A stretch of 9,611 bases of DNA. Source: Thiobacillus sp. GTDB taxonomy: Bacteria > Pseudomonadota > Gammaproteobacteria > Burkholderiales > Thiobacillaceae. Location: contig JAABQU010000281.1 of the NCBI GenBank assembly GCA_011391285.1, positions 1 to 9,611 on the forward strand, given 5' to 3'. Below the pieces are notes generated by a model, which made no database searches, was not told where the DNA came from, and worked only from the letters and a program-made list of their open reading frames with translations. This document shows positions 6,111-9,611 of this stretch, piece by piece (position 1 is the first letter of the stretch; the number at the start of each line of letters is the position of its first letter). Both the position numbers and the translations under genes were made by a program.

Positions 6111-8987
6111 CTAAGGCGGAAGCTGATTGCTGGCTTCTTCCTGGGCTTGATTCTGTCGGGCCGCCCGTTCCAGATTCAGCGCCAGCAGGCGTTTGAGAAT
6201 TTCCTCGTCGGGCATCTCCGGCGTGTAGTCGGGCCAGCCGTAGGCGGCGGCCACCGCCGCGTCGAGTTCGCGGTGGGCATGGTCTAACCAAGCCGGGCGA
6301 GCGTTGTAGAGGTTGGTCAGGGTGCGCTTTTTCAGCTCGGCTTCGTGGTCAGCCTTGGCGACGGGGCGCGGCGGGAAGCCGGCCTGTTCCTCCTCGGGCG
6401 TGCGTACCCAGTCCACCCACTCCGGCGGGTTGAGCCAGGCTTCGCGCACGGTGTTCAGCTGCTTCGCGGCGGCGGCGATGGCGTCAGCGAGTGAGCCAGC
6501 GGGGGTGTCGCGAGGCGTCAGCCCCTCGGGGAAGGGGAAGGTCTCGAAGGTGGTTGAGTTAGTGTAGCGGGGGCGGTCTTCCAACGATGTACCCATGCGT
6601 AGCGACCACAGTTCGTGAAAGCGCGAATGCAGAATGCCGAAGGTGGTGTCGTCGGCACGTGCGATAGCAATATTTGCGTTTTCCGTCAGAACCGTAGCCG
6701 GGATAAAGACGAAAACTCTGTGTTTTGAAATTTGAGGCGTAATGATGTACCGCTGTAATTTCTCAATTGAACGTCGCATCGCAGGCCGTGGGTCTCCAAA
6801 CAGCCACCAGTAATGGGCATGCCATGCTCGACGTAACCCAACTCTTGTAGGTTTAACAAGGGTTTCAACTTGTTGAAATGGTTTTTCGAAGGCGATGATT
6901 TTCTCAAGTGCTTTTTCCATTCCAAAATCGATCAGCCACCTATCTTGCGGTCGTCTCGTTACGTCGAGCGCTGTTACGGATGGTCTCAATACCTCCGAAT
7001 TACTACGAGCGTTTGGATTGGGTTGGCTCAACCAACTTCTTGCTATTGCTCCTTCAACATCGAAGGGCCCATTGCGTTGCACACCAACAAACGCGGTATT
7101 TAGATTTGCTTTAAGCCGTTTCGCCAGAGTTAAATCAAACGGCGTTTCTCCACTTTTGCCGCCATCGGTTATGTCAGCATTGATGGAGTCAACATTTGTC
7201 CCGTTAAGTCTTACGCCCTCGTAGTATCCAAAACAAACCAGACTCACCCGCACAGCCGCGCCTTGATTCACCCATGCCTCGTCGCTCCAGGCTTCGAAGA
7301 TGCGGGCGGAGTCGCAGATTCGTGCCAGTATTTTGCGGTTGGCTCCGCCGCGAATACTGTTGGTGGCCACCAGCCCGGCAGCCCGGGCTTTGCCCGCCTC
7401 AATCTGTGCGCGAGCTTTCTCAAACCAGTAAGTCACCAAGTCTGCTCCGCCGGGTACGCGGCCTGCGTATTGTTCGCGTAGTGCGCTGGTGTAATCCTCG
7501 CCAAGTTCACGAATCATCTTCCGATCCCCCAAAAACGGCGGGTTCCCCACAATGACCTCTGCTTCGGGCCAGTGCGCTTCCGTTCCGTCGGCATTAAGCA
7601 CTGCGTCACGCTGCTCAATATGGTCCAGCGGCGCGAGGATCGGATCGCGCCGCAGCGCGTAGCCGTGCGTCAGCATCCACTGGATTTCGCCGATCCACAC
7701 GGTGACGCGGGCGAGTTCGGCGGCGTAGGGGTTGAGCTCGATGCCGAGCACGTTGGCGGGGCTGGTCTCGATCACCAGTTCGCGGTGCAGGCCGAGCGCT
7801 TCGGCTTCGAGGTTGGCGCGGTGCTCCAGGTCTTTCAGGGTTTTCAGCGCCAGGTATAAAAAGTTGCCGCTGCCGCAGGCGGGATCGAGCACGCGGTAGG
7901 CCTTGAGGCGCTGGATGAACTGGATGAAGGCGGTCTGCGCGTCGTCGCGGGCGCTCCTGCTGCCCTTGCCGCCCTGGTGGTGTTTGTCCAGCAATGCGGC
8001 GATGCGGGTTTTGACTTCCTGCCACTCGGCGAGCAGCGGCGCCTCGATCACCGGGCGGATCAGCTTGAGGATGGTGGCGGGGTCGGTGTAGTGCGCGCCG
8101 AGCTGGCTGCGCATGTCGGGGTTGAGGCCGCGCTCGAACAGGGTGCCGAGAATGGCGGGTTCAATCGCGCCCCAGTCCATGCGCGCGGCGTCCAGCAGTT
8201 GCACCACGTCGGCGGTGGTGAGCGGCGGCACCCCGATCTGTTTGAACAGTCCGCCGTTGAACCAGGGGATGTCGTTCATCGCGAAGTCGCCGCCGTCACG
8301 CATCGCCTCGAACAGCTGGGTCAGGCGCGACTGCGCCTTGGCGCCGTCGGGGTTGGACCTGTCGAGCACGGTCTCGAACAGTTTTTCCGGCAACAGCTTT
8401 GCGTCCTCGCTGAACATGCAGAACACGCACTGGATGAGGAAGTGGGCGGTCTGCTGCGGGGTGTTGCCGCGCGCGTTGAGGCGTTCGGCCAGTTCACCCA
8501 TTTTGCGCGCAGCTTCTTCGGTGACGGCGTAGGTCGTGAGCCTGGGCTTGAAGCGGTCGGGTGCTTCGAACAGCCAGCGCAGCTTTTGCAGAATCAGCGG
8601 CTTGCCGATTTCTTCCAGCGGAATGCTGTGAACTTCGCTGGGCGTGCCGGTGAAGTGGGTATGAATTTCGATGCGGCTACGGTCGGAGACGACCAGCAGC
8701 GGGGGGTTGTCGAGCGCGAGGGCATAGGTCATCAACTGCTTGAGCGCGGCGCCGAGGTCTTTGCCCGGCGCCTTGCTTTCCCATGCAAAGGCGCCACGCT
8801 TCCAGACATCCGCCCAGCCGTGGCCTGCGCCGGTACGGGTGGCACCGCGCTCGAAGCAGTAGGTGTCGGGGTCGTTGGGCTTGTCGACCCCCAGCATGTC
8901 GCACAAGTCGAGGAAGTAGGACTGCGCCCCTGCCTTTTCCGTGAGCGGGTTGTCGCGCCACTTGGCGATGAAGGCCTGAGGTGTCAT
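6111..8987 (-). CDS. MmeI-family (type IIL) restriction endonuclease-methyltransferase fusion
   Basis: A single 958-residue polypeptide (MmeI itself is about 919). The N-terminal nuclease has D60-x9-E70-S-K72 (in GWADVWKRGAFAWESK), the same D-x9-ExK spacing as the PD-ExK site of MmeI. A helical spacer spans about 150-290. The gamma-class N6-adenine methyltransferase (about 290-590) has SAM motif I LDPACGSGNF (367-376) and catalytic NPPF (482-485). The target-recognition region (about 590-820) ends with FGILHSRFHELWSLRMGT and STTFETFPFP, typical of the family, and a helical C-terminal region follows. Such enzymes modify one strand of an asymmetric site and cut about 20 bases away, protecting against phage without a separate modification gene. 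The ATG at 8987 has no strong ribosome binding site but fits the family N-terminus. The recognition segment is far more AT-rich than the rest. All catalytic motifs are intact; the target sequence cannot be read from here. Confidence 0.93.
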   Translation of the reverse strand: MTPQAFIAKWRDNPLTEKAGAQSYFLDLCDMLGVDKPNDPDTYCFERGATRTGAGHGWADVWKRGAFAWESKAPGKDLGAALKQLMTYALALDNPPLLVVSDRSRIEIHTHFTGTPSEVHSIPLEEIGKPLILQKLRWLFEAPDRFKPRLTTYAVTEEAARKMGELAERLNARGNTPQQTAHFLIQCVFCMFSEDAKLLPEKLFETVLDRSNPDGAKAQSRLTQLFEAMRDGGDFAMNDIPWFNGGLFKQIGVPPLTTADVVQLLDAARMDWGAIEPAILGTLFERGLNPDMRSQLGAHYTDPATILKLIRPVIEAPLLAEWQEVKTRIAALLDKHHQGGKGSRSARDDAQTAFIQFIQRLKAYRVLDPACGSGNFLYLALKTLKDLEHRANLEAEALGLHRELVIETSPANVLGIELNPYAAELARVTVWIGEIQWMLTHGYALRRDPILAPLDHIEQRDAVLNADGTEAHWPEAEVIVGNPPFLGDRKMIRELGEDYTSALREQYAGRVPGGADLVTYWFEKARAQIEAGKARAAGLVATNSIRGGANRKILARICDSARIFEAWSDEAWVNQGAAVRVSLVCFGYYEGVRLNGTNVDSINADITDGGKSGETPFDLTLAKRLKANLNTAFVGVQRNGPFDVEGAIARSWLSQPNPNARSNSEVLRPSVTALDVTRRPQDRWLIDFGMEKALEKIIAFEKPFQQVETLVKPTRVGLRRAWHAHYWWLFGDPRPAMRRSIEKLQRYIITPQISKHRVFVFIPATVLTENANIAIARADDTTFGILHSRFHELWSLRMGTSLEDRPRYTNSTTFETFPFPEGLTPRDTPAGSLADAIAAAAKQLNTVREAWLNPPEWVDWVRTPEEEQAGFPPRPVAKADHEAELKKRTLTNLYNARPAWLDHAHRELDAAVAAAYGWPDYTPEMPDEEILKRLLALNLERAARQNQAQEEASNQLPP

Positions 8988-9108
8988 GGCGCGATGCTAC
9001 CAAACCGGGGTAAATGTTGGTGGGCTTGTATCCCGGGGCAGGCCGGAGAGAAGAATGTGCAGGGGCGGGGAATGTGCCCATGAATTGGCCACGTGGCGGA
9101 CTGGCCGA

Positions 9109-9139
9109 GTCCGCAGGATTCGCAGGAACCCCTGCGGAC
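9109..9139. repeat. Inverted repeat with alternative pairing upstream of the MmeI-like gene
   Basis: GTCCGCAGG (9109-9117) and CCTGCGGAC (9131-9139) are perfect 9-bp arms around a 13-base loop. Inside, CGCAGG (9121-9126) can instead pair with the same right arm CCTGCG (9131-9136) around an AACC loop. The two hairpins exclude each other. The element lies 122 bases before the MmeI-like start codon, in the 175-base spacer after the ssrA terminator, where that gene's promoter must be. It could be an operator or leader structure; no U-run is present. Confidence 0.5.
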
Positions 9140-9162
9140 GCGCGGGAACTGGCGCGAGCAGG

Positions 9163-9195
9163 CAAGAAAAAACCCCAACCGCGAGGTTGGGGTTT
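9163..9195 (-). terminator. Intrinsic terminator of ssrA
   Basis: On the minus strand AAACCCCAACC, the loop TCGC and GGTTGGGGTTT form an 11-bp stem whose 3' arm continues into TTTTCTTGCC. It begins 8 bases after the mature CCA end of tmRNA. This is a textbook Rho-independent terminator and should isolate ssrA from the MmeI-like gene. Confidence 0.93.
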
Positions 9196-9202
9196 GGGTA
9201 GA

Positions 9203-9569
9203 TGGTGGAGGCGGCGGGAATCGAACCCGCGTCCGAAAGCCCTCTACAGGCAGTTCTACATACTTAGTCCGGTGTTTTTGTGCTTTAGCCTCGGTCACGC
9301 CCGCCGAACAGGCTGAACTTTGGCGAGTGGCCTTGATTTAATGCCTGCCCAAGCCACCCGGACAAGCACGATCATGCTGAGATTACCCTGCTGCCAGTTG
9401 CCTGGCCCGACCCGCATGCTGGTCGGTGCAGGGTCTAGCGCAATTAAGCGGCTAGAGCGTAAGTTTCGTCGTTTGCGTTTAAACGATTTTCAGTTGGATT
9501 TACGAGGTGCTCTGACCCTCGGTATGCCCTACGCTGCTTCGCGACCCCCGTCGAAGCCAGGTCGCCCCC
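9203..9569 (-). ncRNA. ssrA: Transfer-messenger RNA (tmRNA), one-piece
   Basis: tmRNA rescues ribosomes stalled on broken mRNAs: charged with alanine and helped by SmpB, it enters the A site and then serves as template for a degradation tag. The mature ends are clear. The 5' GGGGGCG (starting at 9569) pairs with CGCCUCC near the 3' end, including the G3-U wobble that alanyl-tRNA synthetase reads, followed by A and an encoded CCA (9205-9203). The T-arm GCGGGTTCGATTCCCGC is intact. The tag reading frame lies at 9476-9444. The length is 367 nt against 363 in E. coli. It is followed by a strong terminator. ssrA 3' ends are frequent integration sites, and the next gene downstream is a restriction-modification gene. 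Confidence 0.98.
9444..9476 (-). other. tmRNA proteolysis tag reading frame
   Basis: From the resume codon GCA the frame reads ANDETYALAA then TAA. With the alanine carried by tmRNA the added tag is A-ANDETYALAA. The C-terminal ALAA is the degron read by ClpXP and ClpAP. It differs from the E. coli tag (ANDENYALAA) at one position, N5 to T. Confidence 0.96.
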
Positions 9570-9585
9570 TTGTGGTGCTGCAACA

Positions 9586-9591
9586 AGTGTA
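9586..9591 (-). promoter_or_regulatory. Candidate -10 box of ssrA
   Basis: TACACT lies 16 bases upstream of the mature 5' end, which would give a short leader removed by RNase P. The matching -35 box would fall at the window edge, so only half the promoter can be judged. Confidence 0.4.
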
Positions 9592-9611
9592 CCGCATAGA
9601 GGGAGGGCCGG

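Noticed and set aside
7977..9083. Plus-strand 368-codon reading frame
   Set aside because: It is antisense to the nuclease and methyltransferase parts of the MmeI-like gene and has shadow composition.

Overview
The window looks like chromosomal DNA of a G+C-rich proteobacterium, most likely a betaproteobacterium. The reasons are high G+C in the housekeeping genes, a one-piece tmRNA whose tag reads ANDETYALAA, a prfB gene that keeps the +1 frameshift, and a patatin/Omp85 fusion of the PlpD type. I cannot name the genus from sequence alone. Every gene I accept is on the minus strand, so transcription runs from high to low coordinates.

Layout, in transcription order. At the right edge is ssrA (tmRNA, 9203-9569) with a strong intrinsic terminator (9163-9195). 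After a 175-base spacer with a 9-bp inverted repeat comes a 958-residue MmeI-type restriction-methylation enzyme (6111-8987), with nuclease, methyltransferase and target-recognition regions in one chain. A 142-base spacer separates it from a small unrecognised protein with an N-terminal Cys/His cluster (5525-5968). About 400 gene-free bases follow, holding several hairpins and short repeats. Then come a PlpD-like secreted patatin phospholipase with its own outer-membrane barrel (2883-5123), a 202-base gap, a MgtC/DUF4010 membrane protein (1400-2680), prfB with a programmed +1 frameshift (280-1384), and the start of a VapB-type antitoxin (1-220, cut by the window edge).

The left half (prfB, DUF4010 protein, patatin) reads as core genome. 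The stretch from about 5275 to 9160 reads as accessory defence cargo next to ssrA, a common integration site for islands. It holds the MmeI-like enzyme, whose target-recognition region is much more AT-rich than the rest of the gene, and the lower-G+C Cys/His protein, flanked by diverged direct-repeat segments. No integrase and no second copy of the ssrA 3' end is visible, so an island is inferred and not shown. The partial vapB is a second, independent accessory element.

The best candidate for something undescribed is the Cys/His protein beside the MmeI-like gene, together with the mosaic recognition region of that enzyme. I do not see an obviously new multi-gene system.
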